Translations under genes and position numbers: made by a program
Part shown: one piece after another, positions 51,310 to 59,365 of the stretch
How positions within the stretch are numbered: position 1 is the first letter of the stretch
Layout of the letters: each line of letters begins with the position of its first letter
Assembly (NCBI RefSeq): GCF_014191875.1
Contig: NZ_JACHXD010000021.1
Span: 25,111 to 89,110, forward strand
Direction of reading: 5' to 3'
From: Pseudoduganella violacea
GTDB taxonomy: Bacteria; Pseudomonadota; Gammaproteobacteria; Burkholderiales; Burkholderiaceae_D
Length of the DNA: 64,000 nt
The notes under the pieces: model-generated
Seen by the model: the letters and a program-made list of their open reading frames with translations, nothing else
Told to the model about the DNA's origin: nothing
Database searches by the model: none

Positions 51310-52458
51310 ATGTCACTTCCCGCACCTTCCAGCGACGCCCTGGCCGCGTCCCAAGCCTTGCAGCAGCGGATCGCTGCCGAAATCGCGCAGCAATCCGGCG
51401 CCATCCCCTTCAGCCGCTTCATGGAGCTGGCGCTGTACGCGCCGGACCTGGGCTATTACAGCGGCGGTTCCGCCAAGCTGGGCAAAGATGGCGATTTTAC
51501 AACGGCGCCTGAATTGAGCGCCCTGTTCGGCCAGGCCTTGGCTCAGGCCGCAGCCGCTATTATGGCGCAAAGCGCGCCGCACATCCTCGAATTCGGGGCC
51601 GGCACCGGCAAGCTGGCGCGCGACGTGCTGACCGAATTGGCGCGCGCCGGCGTGGCCGTGGAGCGTTACGCCATCGTCGAATTGTCGGGCGAGCTGCGCG
51701 CGCGCCAGCAGGAAGCGCTGCGCGACTTCCCGCAGGTGGTGTGGCTGGACGGCTTCCCCGCGCAGTTCGACGGCGCCATCCTCGGCAACGAGGTGCTCGA
51801 CGCCATGCCCGTCAGCCTGCTGCGCAAGACGGCGGCCGGCTGGCGCGAACTGCAGGTCACGGTGCGCGACGGCGCATTCGCCTTTACCGAAGCGGCGCTG
51901 TCGGCCGAGCTGGCGGCCGGGCTGGCGCGCCAGGTGCCCGAGGCCGAGGCGCTGCCCGAAGGCTATGTCAGTGAGCTGCATGGCGCGGCCACCGGTTTCA
52001 TGGGCAGCCTGGGCGCGCTGCTGGCGCGCGGCCGCGGCGCCGCCATCCTGCTCGATTATGGCTTCCCGGCGCGCGAATACTATCTGGCCCAGCGCGACAC
52101 GGGCACCCTGATGTGCCACTACCGCCACCACGCCCACGCCGACCCGTTCTACCTGCCCGGCTTGCAGGACATCACGGCCCACGTCGATTTCACGGCCATG
52201 GCGCTGGCGGCCCAGGACGCGGGCGCCGAGGTGCTGGCGTATATGAGCCAGGCCGCCTTCCTGATCGGCTGCGGCATCGGCGACCTGCTGCTGCGCACCG
52301 ATCCGGCCGACGCCCAAGCCTATCTGCCGCAGGCCAACGCCTTGCAAAAACTGCTGTCGCCGGCCGAGATGGGCGAGCTGTTCAAGGTGCTCGTGGTGGG
52401 GCGCGGCGTGACGCTGCCGGCGCCGCTGGCGGCCAGCGACCGCAGCCACCGTTTGTAG
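51310..52458 (+). CDS. MidA/NDUFAF7-type SAM-dependent methyltransferase
   Basis: A 382-residue class I methyltransferase of the COG1565 group. The ATG at 51310 gives MSLPAPSSDALAASQ. The family N-terminus IPFSRFMELALYAPDLGYYSGG and the SAM-binding LEFGAGTGKLARD (near 93-106) are clear, as is ILGNEVLDAMPV. In mitochondria the homologue methylates an arginine of the complex I subunit NDUFS2. Bacterial substrates are not well established, though complex I is the obvious suspect. No strong ribosome site is visible. Confidence 0.92.
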   Translation: MSLPAPSSDALAASQALQQRIAAEIAQQSGAIPFSRFMELALYAPDLGYYSGGSAKLGKDGDFTTAPELSALFGQALAQAAAAIMAQSAPHILEFGAGTGKLARDVLTELARAGVAVERYAIVELSGELRARQQEALRDFPQVVWLDGFPAQFDGAILGNEVLDAMPVSLLRKTAAGWRELQVTVRDGAFAFTEAALSAELAAGLARQVPEAEALPEGYVSELHGAATGFMGSLGALLARGRGAAILLDYGFPAREYYLAQRDTGTLMCHYRHHAHADPFYLPGLQDITAHVDFTAMALAAQDAGAEVLAYMSQAAFLIGCGIGDLLLRTDPADAQAYLPQANALQKLLSPAEMGELFKVLVVGRGVTLPAPLAASDRSHRL

Positions 52459-52559
52459 CATTAGCACGCCGTAGCGGGCCTGTTTTTCGCGATTCCGGCG
52501 GCAAGATCGGCTATCATGACTGATTCAGCACGGGTGCCGGCGGCGGCGCCCGGCCAGGG

Positions 52560-53567
52560 ATGATGAAGACGATGGGAAAGATACATACACATTATGACAA
52601 CTTGAAGGTGGCGCGCGGCGCGCCGCAGGAAGTCATACGTGCGGCCTATAAGGCGCTCAGCCAGAAATATCATCCGGACAAGAATCCGGGCGACGACAAG
52701 GCGGCGCGCATCATGGCCATCGTCAACAGCGCCTACGGCACCCTGGCCGACCCGCAGCGGCGCAAGGAGCACGATGCCTGGATCGTCCAGGAAGAGTGGG
52801 AAATCGAGTGGCTGGAAAGCACGCGCGAGGAGCGCAGCCCGGCCGAGCACAGCCAGGCCTGGCCCGGCCACGTCAAGCCGCGCCGCCGCGTGCTGGCCCT
52901 GCTGCGCAGCTGGCGCTGGTGGACCACGGTCGGCGTCAGCGTGGCCGTGGGCTGGGTGGCCGGCGCGCTCAGCGTGTCCCAGCCGCGCCAGGTGCCCGCC
53001 ATGCTGGCCGGCGCCTTGGGCGGCGGCACGGCCGCCTCGGCCAATGCGGCGGCCGGCGCGCTGACCGCCACCGTGGCCGCGCGGCCCCATCACAATCCCG
53101 GCCGCGCCGAGGCGCCCGGCGAATTGGGCGAAGTCTGGGCCGAGGCCAAGCCGGCCGCGCTGGAAGCGGCCGCCGCGCGCACGCCGCCGATCAAGGTGCT
53201 GGCCGTGTCGCAGGTGGTGCTGCCCGGCGGCGGCGCCGAATGCGAGGGCGAGGCCACCACGCTGGCCGCGCCCAACGGCGAACCGTGGCCGGCCCATTCC
53301 GGCTATGTCGCGGGCTTCCCGGTCGGGAACAGGGGCGACGCTATGCAGCTCACGCTCGACAATAGCGCCAATCCCTCGGCCGCCTTCATCAAGGTCTACG
53401 ATATGGAACGCCGCTCGAATGTGCGCTACGCCTATGTGCAGGCGCACGACAAGCTGCTGGTCGATCAGCTCAGCAACGGCAAATACGAGATCCGCTACCA
53501 GAACGTGGAACTGGGCGCCGGCAAGGGCGGCTGCGCCAGCCGGCCGGCCAGCGCCGCGCTGCAGTAA
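52560..53567 (+). CDS. Membrane-anchored J-domain protein
   Basis: A 335-residue protein with an N-terminal J-domain (HPD at 38-40 in the first-ATG numbering, flanked by YKALSQKYHPDKNPGDD and NSAYGTLADPQRR). A linker leads to one membrane helix (about 116-138), then an Ala/Gly/Pro-rich stretch and a C-terminal domain with VLPGGGAECEGEA and RSNVRYAYVQAHDKLLVDQL. The N-in topology would present the J-domain to cytoplasmic DnaK and the rest to the periplasm. It has none of the DnaJ zinc-finger repeats. Three ATGs compete as start (52560, 52563, 52572). Function unknown. Confidence 0.8.
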   Translation: MMKTMGKIHTHYDNLKVARGAPQEVIRAAYKALSQKYHPDKNPGDDKAARIMAIVNSAYGTLADPQRRKEHDAWIVQEEWEIEWLESTREERSPAEHSQAWPGHVKPRRRVLALLRSWRWWTTVGVSVAVGWVAGALSVSQPRQVPAMLAGALGGGTAASANAAAGALTATVAARPHHNPGRAEAPGELGEVWAEAKPAALEAAAARTPPIKVLAVSQVVLPGGGAECEGEATTLAAPNGEPWPAHSGYVAGFPVGNRGDAMQLTLDNSANPSAAFIKVYDMERRSNVRYAYVQAHDKLLVDQLSNGKYEIRYQNVELGAGKGGCASRPASAALQ

Positions 53568-54059
53568 TCAGGCGCTCTGCTGGGCCAGCGTTTCGCTCAG
53601 GCCCATTTCCGGACTCGACATCAGGCGGTCGATATCGACCAGGATCAGCATGCGCTCATCGATCGTGCCCAGGCCGATGATGTATTCGGTGCTGAAGGCC
53701 GAACCCATTTCCGGCGCCGCGCGGATCTGCTCGCGGCTCAGCGTGGTGACGTCGGACACGCTATCGACCACCATGCCCACCACGCGCCCGCCGATGTTTA
53801 AAATGATGACGACGGTGAACTGGTCGTAGCTGGCCGTGCCGAGCTTGAACTTGATGCGCATGTCGACCACCGGGATGATGATGCCGCGCAGATTGATCAC
53901 GCCCTTGATGAATTCGGGCGCGTTGGCGATGCGGGTCACGGCCTCGTAACCGCGGATTTCCTGGACCTTCAGAATATCGATGCCATACTCTTCGGCGCCC
54001 AGTTTGAAGGCGAGGAATTCGCGGCTCGCGTTGTCGTTGGCTGCAGTCGTATCGTCCAT
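53568..54059 (-). CDS. cheW: CheW chemotaxis-type coupling protein
   Basis: A 163-residue CheW adaptor that links chemoreceptors to CheA. It starts at the ATG at 54059 (MDDTTAANDNASREFLAFKL), supported by AAGGA just upstream. VQEIRGYEAVTRIANAPEFIKGVINLRGIIIPVVDMR is the family core (seen as two adjoining conserved blocks). No cheA, receptor or flagellar gene is in the window, so the partners lie elsewhere. It is divergent from the HD-GYP gene, with which it shares the N-terminal residues MDDTTAA. Confidence 0.95.
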   Translation of the reverse strand: MDDTTAANDNASREFLAFKLGAEEYGIDILKVQEIRGYEAVTRIANAPEFIKGVINLRGIIIPVVDMRIKFKLGTASYDQFTVVIILNIGGRVVGMVVDSVSDVTTLSREQIRAAPEMGSAFSTEYIIGLGTIDERMLILVDIDRLMSSPEMGLSETLAQQSA

Positions 54060-54242
54060 GCTGGTCCTTCTCTGGTAAGGTGGGCAGGCGCTGGCCGCGG
54101 CCGGCGGACAAGGATTACTGTTGTCAAAGCGTATCAGAGTCTGGGCCGGAAGACGAGGGGCATAAGTTGTCATTGTCAGCCTGTTAAATACTGATTATGC
54201 TGGGAACGAAAAGCGCCGCCGCCGCGCATAGAGGGAGAGGGT

Positions 54243-55829
54243 ATGGACGACACCACCGCCGCCGAGGCCGACGACAACTGGCTGCTGGAAGAGGATGAGG
54301 ACGACACCGCGCCCGCCAATCCGGCCGCGCCCGACCAGCGCTCCTGGCGCGTGCTGATCGTCGACGACGACCAGGATGTGCATGCCGTGACCCGCCTGGC
54401 CCTGCGCAATGTGAGTTTCAAGGGGCGCGAGCTGGAATTGTTTTCCGCCTACAGCGGCCGCGAAGCCTACGAAATCCTCGGCAACACCCCGGACATCGCC
54501 CTGGTGCTGCTCGACGTCGTGATGGAGACCGACGACGCCGGCCTGCTGCTGGCGCGCCGCATCCGCGAAGAGCTGCACAACACCATCGTGCGCGTGGTGC
54601 TGCGCACCGGCCAGCCCGGCCAGGCGCCCGAGCAGCGCGTCATCATCGAATACGATATCAACGATTACAAGGCCAAGACCGAACTCACGACGCAAAAGCT
54701 GTTTACCACCGTGATCTCGGCGCTGCGCGCCTACGAGAGCTTGAATATGCTCGAGCGCAGCCGCATCGGCCTGGGCAAGATCCTGGCCGGCGCCACCAAT
54801 CTCTACCAGATTCATTCGCTGCGCGAATTCGCTTCGGGCGTGCTGAACCAGGTGTCGGCCATTCTCGACGTCGGCGCCGACGGCGTGCTGTGCCTGATGC
54901 AGGTCGATACCGGCGACACCACCGTGGTGGCCGCGACGGGCGGCTATGCGCCGCTGGCGGCGAGCGAGCAGATGCCGGCCGACCATCCGCTCTGGCCCAC
55001 CATCGCCAAGGCCTTCGCCGAGAAGCGCAGCCAGTTCGAGCATCCGGCCAATGTGCTGTTCATCCACACCCAGGAAAACCGCGAGGTGGCGATCTCGGTG
55101 ACGCCGCCCTGGCCCTTGGCCCAGATCCAGCGCGACTTGCTCGAAGTGTTTTGCCAGCGCATCGCCGCCGCCTTCGACAATCTGTACATCTTCGGCCAGC
55201 TGCGCAAGGCGCAGGAAGCGACCGTGGTGGCGCTGGCCGACCTGGCCGAGTTCCGCGACAGCGGCACCGGCAGCCATGTGCGGCGCGTGCAGCGCCTGTC
55301 CTCGGCCATCGCGGCGCGCATGAAGGAGCGCGGCGTCTACGAGGACGAGCTGACGCCGCAGTTGGTCGACATGATCGGCCTGGCCAGCATCCTGCACGAT
55401 GTGGGCAAGGTGGCCACGCCCGACCATATCCTGCTGAAGCCGGGCCAGCATACGCCGGAAGAGCGCAGCCAGATGCAAAACCATGCGGGCGTCGGGCGCG
55501 CCATCCTGGAGCGCGCGGCGAATATGGTCGACGGGGTCAGCTACCTGACCTATGGCGCGCAGATCGCCGGCTGCCACCATGAGCACTTCGACGGCCGCGG
55601 TTACCCGAACGGGTTGGCGGGGCGCGCGATTCCGGTCGCGGCGCGCATCGTGGCGGTGGTCGATGTCTTCGATTCACTCTTGCACGAACGGCCATACAAG
55701 GAGCCGTGGCCGCATCCGGAAGTGCTGGCCTATATCCGCGAGCGCAGCGGCGCCCAGTTCGACCCGGAAGTGGTGCAGTCCCTGTTCGAGGTGATCGAGC
55801 GCGATCCCACCTTCGGCCAGGATGTGTGA
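54243..55829 (+). CDS. Response regulator with DUF3369 and HD-GYP domains (c-di-GMP phosphodiesterase)
   Basis: A 528-residue protein. The receiver domain (about 36-160) has the acidic pair in LIVDDDQD and the phosphoacceptor Asp in LVLLDVVM. A DUF3369 GAF-like domain follows (about 165-320). The HD-GYP domain carries HDVGK (near 385-389) and HHEHFDGRGYPNGL (near 445), so the phosphodiesterase site looks intact. It should degrade cyclic di-GMP on phosphorylation by an unknown kinase. Divergent from cheW, it begins a string of signalling genes and ends 150 bases before the degenerate receiver-TPR gene. Confidence 0.95.
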   Translation: MDDTTAAEADDNWLLEEDEDDTAPANPAAPDQRSWRVLIVDDDQDVHAVTRLALRNVSFKGRELELFSAYSGREAYEILGNTPDIALVLLDVVMETDDAGLLLARRIREELHNTIVRVVLRTGQPGQAPEQRVIIEYDINDYKAKTELTTQKLFTTVISALRAYESLNMLERSRIGLGKILAGATNLYQIHSLREFASGVLNQVSAILDVGADGVLCLMQVDTGDTTVVAATGGYAPLAASEQMPADHPLWPTIAKAFAEKRSQFEHPANVLFIHTQENREVAISVTPPWPLAQIQRDLLEVFCQRIAAAFDNLYIFGQLRKAQEATVVALADLAEFRDSGTGSHVRRVQRLSSAIAARMKERGVYEDELTPQLVDMIGLASILHDVGKVATPDHILLKPGQHTPEERSQMQNHAGVGRAILERAANMVDGVSYLTYGAQIAGCHHEHFDGRGYPNGLAGRAIPVAARIVAVVDVFDSLLHERPYKEPWPHPEVLAYIRERSGAQFDPEVVQSLFEVIERDPTFGQDV

Positions 55830-55979
55830 GCGTTGCGCCAAGCTTCCGTGGCGCGCCGTCCACTGGCGGCGCGCAAGTTTGCTTGCTATAACTCAATTCT
55901 CTCCAAATCTCACCGTGGCGTAATATACTGATTGGCAGAAGGCCGGCGCGCGGGCGCCGCGCCAGTCCAGCCATCCGCC

Positions 55980-57632
55980 ATGAATCCCCTGAAGGGCCTT
56001 GCCGCCCTGATCATCGAACCCCATCCCGGCATGCGGGCCAGTCTGCACAATATGCTGAGTTTGTGCGGGCTGAGCCGTATTGAGGATGCCGCCAGCTCCA
56101 GCCAAGCCATCCGCGCGCTGGGCGGGCGCAGTTACGACCTGATCCTGTGCGAATACGAGCTCGAAGGCGGCCAGGACGGCCAGCAGATGTTGGAAGACTT
56201 GCGCCACCACCGTCTCATGCATGCCGCCACCCTGTTCTTCATGGTCACCAGCGAGGGCCAGTTCAACAAGGTGGTCAGCGCCGCCGAGCTGGCGCCCAGC
56301 GATTACATCCTGAAGCCGTTTACGGTGGAGAACCTGACCGAGCGCATCACGCGCGCCATCGAGCGCCGCAACGCCCTGCTGCCGGTCTATCAGCTCATGG
56401 ACATGGGCGACCAGCGCGAAGCGATCGCCGCCTGCCTGGCCGGGGCGGCGGCCCAGCCGCGCTACCGTTGCGACTTTCTGCGCCTGCGCGCCGAGCTGCA
56501 CCTGTTCCTGGGCGAACCGGAGCAGGCCGAGCCGCTGTACGCGGCCCTGTGGGAAAGCAAACGCATCCACTGGGCCCGGCTCGGCCTGGCCAAATGCCTG
56601 TCGCTGCGCGGCGAGCACGAGGCGGCGCGCGCCATCCTCGAAGAGCTGCTGGGCCAGAACCGGCGCTTCCTCGACGCCTACGACTGGCTGGCGCGCACCT
56701 TGCAGGAGCAGGGTGAGATCGAGCGCGCCCAGGCCGTGCTGAGCGACGCGGTCGAGCTGTCGCCGCATGCGGTGCGGCGCCTGCGCCGGCTCGGCGAAGT
56801 GGCGCTCGAAGCCGGCGATGTGGAGGCGGCCGAGCGCGCGCTCAAGCTGGTGGTCAGCAAGACCCGCTATTCTGAATTCCGCACGCCGGAAGACCATGCG
56901 CGCCTGGTGCAAAGCCTGGTGCGCAAGGGCGATCCGGTGCAGGCGGCGGCTGTGATCCGCGACCTCGACAAGAGCATGGGCAGCCGCCGCAACGGGGCGC
57001 TGTGCGCGTCCATCGCCGCCGCCATGCTGCATGAATTCACCGGTAACGCGGCGCGGCTGGAGGCGGCGCTCGACAGCGCCCTGGCCGGCTGCCGCACGGC
57101 CAGCGGCCTGTCGAGCGAACTCAAGCTGGCGCTGGTGCGCACCTGCCTCGATGCCGGCCAGGCCGAGCGCGCCGCCGACGTGATGCGCGATGTGATGCGC
57201 AATGCCGCCAATCCGGCCGCCATGGCGAAAGCCATGCGCGTGCTGGAGCAGGCCGGCCACGCCGAGCTGGCGCAGCGCCTGGCGCAGGAATGCCGGCAGG
57301 AAGTGGGTGACCTGGTGGCGGCCGGCGCGGCGCGCGCCAAGGAGGGCGATTTCCGCGGCGCCGTCAACCTGATGATCGAAGCGGTGGACAAGCTGCCCGA
57401 CAATCCGCAAGTGGTGTTCAACGCCGCCGTCGCCGTGCTCAAGTGCCTGGAAAACCTGGGCTGGGACGAGCGCCTGGGTGGCCAGGCGCGCGAATTGATC
57501 GGCAGCGTGCGCCGGCTCGACCCGGTCAACGCCAAGCTCCACGCGCTGGCGACCCTGCACCATGACATATTGAAGAAATACAACATCCGCCCCGGCGCCC
57601 GCCGCGCCGCGCCCCAGATGGCCGCAATATAG
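55980..57632 (+). CDS. Degenerate receiver domain fused to TPR repeats
   Basis: A 550-residue cytoplasmic protein starting at the ATG at 55980 (MNPLKGLAALIIEPHPGMRA). A CheY-like domain (about 1-125) lacks the usual residues: the acidic pair is E13-P14, and the phosphoacceptor is Glu (E58 in DLILCEYEL), while the Lys of DYILKPFT is kept. It may be locked in an active-like state. The remainder is helical TPR-like repeats for protein binding. A -10-like TAATAT at 55920 lies upstream, and the ribosome site is poor. It sits between the HD-GYP and HDOD genes, all in one direction. Confidence 0.85.
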   Translation: MNPLKGLAALIIEPHPGMRASLHNMLSLCGLSRIEDAASSSQAIRALGGRSYDLILCEYELEGGQDGQQMLEDLRHHRLMHAATLFFMVTSEGQFNKVVSAAELAPSDYILKPFTVENLTERITRAIERRNALLPVYQLMDMGDQREAIAACLAGAAAQPRYRCDFLRLRAELHLFLGEPEQAEPLYAALWESKRIHWARLGLAKCLSLRGEHEAARAILEELLGQNRRFLDAYDWLARTLQEQGEIERAQAVLSDAVELSPHAVRRLRRLGEVALEAGDVEAAERALKLVVSKTRYSEFRTPEDHARLVQSLVRKGDPVQAAAVIRDLDKSMGSRRNGALCASIAAAMLHEFTGNAARLEAALDSALAGCRTASGLSSELKLALVRTCLDAGQAERAADVMRDVMRNAANPAAMAKAMRVLEQAGHAELAQRLAQECRQEVGDLVAAGAARAKEGDFRGAVNLMIEAVDKLPDNPQVVFNAAVAVLKCLENLGWDERLGGQARELIGSVRRLDPVNAKLHALATLHHDILKKYNIRPGARRAAPQMAAI

Positions 57633-57656
57633 CGCCGGCCGGCCTTGCCCGGCGCT
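57631..57656. repeat. Inverted repeat between receiver-TPR and HDOD genes
   Basis: AGCGCCGG and CCGGCGCT flank a ten-base loop directly at the stop codon of the receiver-TPR gene. No T run follows. It could attenuate transcription into the HDOD gene, and it overlaps a TACAAT -10-like element at 57656-57661. Confidence 0.4.
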
Positions 57657-57692
57657 ACAATGGATTGCCTCCCTACATAAACGGGCATAGCG

Positions 57693-59219
57693 ATGGCGAG
57701 CTCCTCCCACGAGGAACCGCGGCCGGTGCGCGGCTTCCTGCTGAAGAAACTGTGCAACGACGAAGGCTTGTTTGCCCTCGGCGTGTCGGTGGCGCGCGTG
57801 GTGCAACTGGTCGACGACGACGACCAGGGCACGCAGAGCCTGGCCTACTATGTGCTGTCGGACGTGGCGCTGACGCAGAAAATCCTGCGCCTGGCGAACA
57901 CACCGAAATACCGCACGGCCGGCGGCGCCGCCGTCACCACCATCTCGCGCGCGATTTCCCTGCTCGGCTTCGACAATGTGAAGACCACGGCCCTGGCCAT
58001 GCTGCTGGTCGACACGCTGGCCAATAGCAAGCACGCGCACAGCGTGCGGCAGGAATTGGAAGCGGCGCTGTGCGCCAGCTTGATGGGACGCGAACTGGCG
58101 CGCCTGAGCGCCTGGCAGGGCGCGGAGGAAGCCTCGATCGGCGCCCTGTTCAAAAATATCGGCCCCTTGCTGATCGCTTCGCGCGAGCACGAGCGCTTCC
58201 GCGAAATCGCTACCCTGATGACGGAGGGCAAGCACAGCCAGGCGCAAGCGTCGCAGATGATCCTGGGCAGCACCTACGACACGCTGTCGGCCGCCATCCT
58301 CAATGAATGGAAGATTCCTGACGTCATCGTGCGCTCGCTGAGCGCGTTGCCGCCCGGGCCGCTCAAGGCCCCGCTCAACCGCCAGGAATGGATGCGGCAA
58401 GTCGTTTCGCTGAGCATGGACGCCGCGCGCCATCTGTTGCGCAAGCACCGCGAGCACGACAAGGCCGAGTTGAGCAACCTGCGGCAGCGCTACGGCGCGG
58501 CGCTCAATCTGGAAGATGAGCAACTGCCGGCCCTGCTGGCCAATGTGCGCAAGGAAATGGACGCCCTGCTCGACAGCATGCAGCTCGGCGCGCAAGGCGA
58601 GGGCGAGGAAGAAGGCGGCGCCGGCCTGCCGAATGTGCTCTTGCTGGCCACCATGACCGGTGAAGACGGCGGCAAGGACGGCGTCTACCCGAGCGGCAAG
58701 CCGTTCCAGGCGCGCGAGCTGCTGCTGGCCGGGGTGCAGGAAGTGACGCAGATGCGCGCCGCCGGGCGCAGCAAGCTCAACGACGTGATCCAGGCCGTGC
58801 TGGAAACCCTGTACCGCAGCATGGGCTTCCGCTTCGCCACCGTCTGCCTGAAAGATGTGCGCGCCGGCCAGTACCGCGCCCGCGTCGCGTTCGGCGAACA
58901 GCACGCGCAGCGCCAGGCCGGCTTCGTCTTCGCGCTGGAAGGCAATGACCTGTTCCACCTCGCCATGCAAAACGACGCCGACCTTATGATTGCCGACGCC
59001 AGCGTGGCCAAGATCCGCGACCTCTTGCCGGCCTGGCATCTGCGGCTGCTGCCCGACGCCCGCAGCTTCATCGTCCTGCCGCTGGTGGTGCAGGGCGCCC
59101 AGCTCGGCCTGTTCTATGCCGACCGCGCCGACGCCGCGCCCGAAGGCGTGCCGCCCGACGAAAGCTCCCTGATCCGCGCCCTCAAAGCCCAAGTCCTCGC
59201 CGCCCTCGGCAATCCCTAA
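57693..59219 (+). CDS. HDOD domain protein with C-terminal GAF-like domain
   Basis: A 508-residue signalling protein. The HDOD domain (about residues 15-215) is recognisable from LSDVALTQKILRLANTPKY, the ISRAISLLGFDNVKTTALAM block and the FKNIGPLLIASREHERF segment. It lacks a functional HD pair, as HDOD proteins do. A GAF-like domain fills about residues 350-505 (GRSKLNDVIQAVLETLYRSMGF... IVLPLVVQGAQLGLFYADR). HDOD proteins usually act as regulatory scaffolds in second-messenger and surface-behaviour circuits. It lies between HD-GYP/TPR genes and a GGDEF-EAL protein, which fits that role. Confidence 0.9.
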   Translation: MASSSHEEPRPVRGFLLKKLCNDEGLFALGVSVARVVQLVDDDDQGTQSLAYYVLSDVALTQKILRLANTPKYRTAGGAAVTTISRAISLLGFDNVKTTALAMLLVDTLANSKHAHSVRQELEAALCASLMGRELARLSAWQGAEEASIGALFKNIGPLLIASREHERFREIATLMTEGKHSQAQASQMILGSTYDTLSAAILNEWKIPDVIVRSLSALPPGPLKAPLNRQEWMRQVVSLSMDAARHLLRKHREHDKAELSNLRQRYGAALNLEDEQLPALLANVRKEMDALLDSMQLGAQGEGEEEGGAGLPNVLLLATMTGEDGGKDGVYPSGKPFQARELLLAGVQEVTQMRAAGRSKLNDVIQAVLETLYRSMGFRFATVCLKDVRAGQYRARVAFGEQHAQRQAGFVFALEGNDLFHLAMQNDADLMIADASVAKIRDLLPAWHLRLLPDARSFIVLPLVVQGAQLGLFYADRADAAPEGVPPDESSLIRALKAQVLAALGNP

Positions 59220-59230
59220 GCGCCCGCTTT

Positions 59231-59362
59231 GCGCCAAATCAAATAATGTCCCACCCTGGTGTCAGGCACCGGAGTCGGACATTCTTTGAGATTAATCAAG
59301 AAATGTTCGACCGTAGTGCCTCGGCGGCCCCGCCTGACACCAGGGTGGACATTGTTTGCGGC
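59231..59362. repeat. Dispersed double-hairpin intergenic repeat, copy B
   Basis: Related to the element at 23591-23713: AATGTCCCACCCTGGTGTC, AGGCACCGGAGTCGGACATT and GACACCAGGGTGGACATT correspond to the same segments of copy A. The left arm of the second hairpin has decayed. It lies again between convergent genes (HDOD and GGDEF-EAL), filling the entire gap, with complementary outer flanks. Confidence 0.85.
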
Positions 59363-59365
59363 GGA

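Noticed and set aside
55893..59237. A 1114-codon minus-strand open frame opposite the receiver-TPR and HDOD genes
   Set aside because: It spans two real genes and their gap and has shadow composition, without a credible start or ribosome site.
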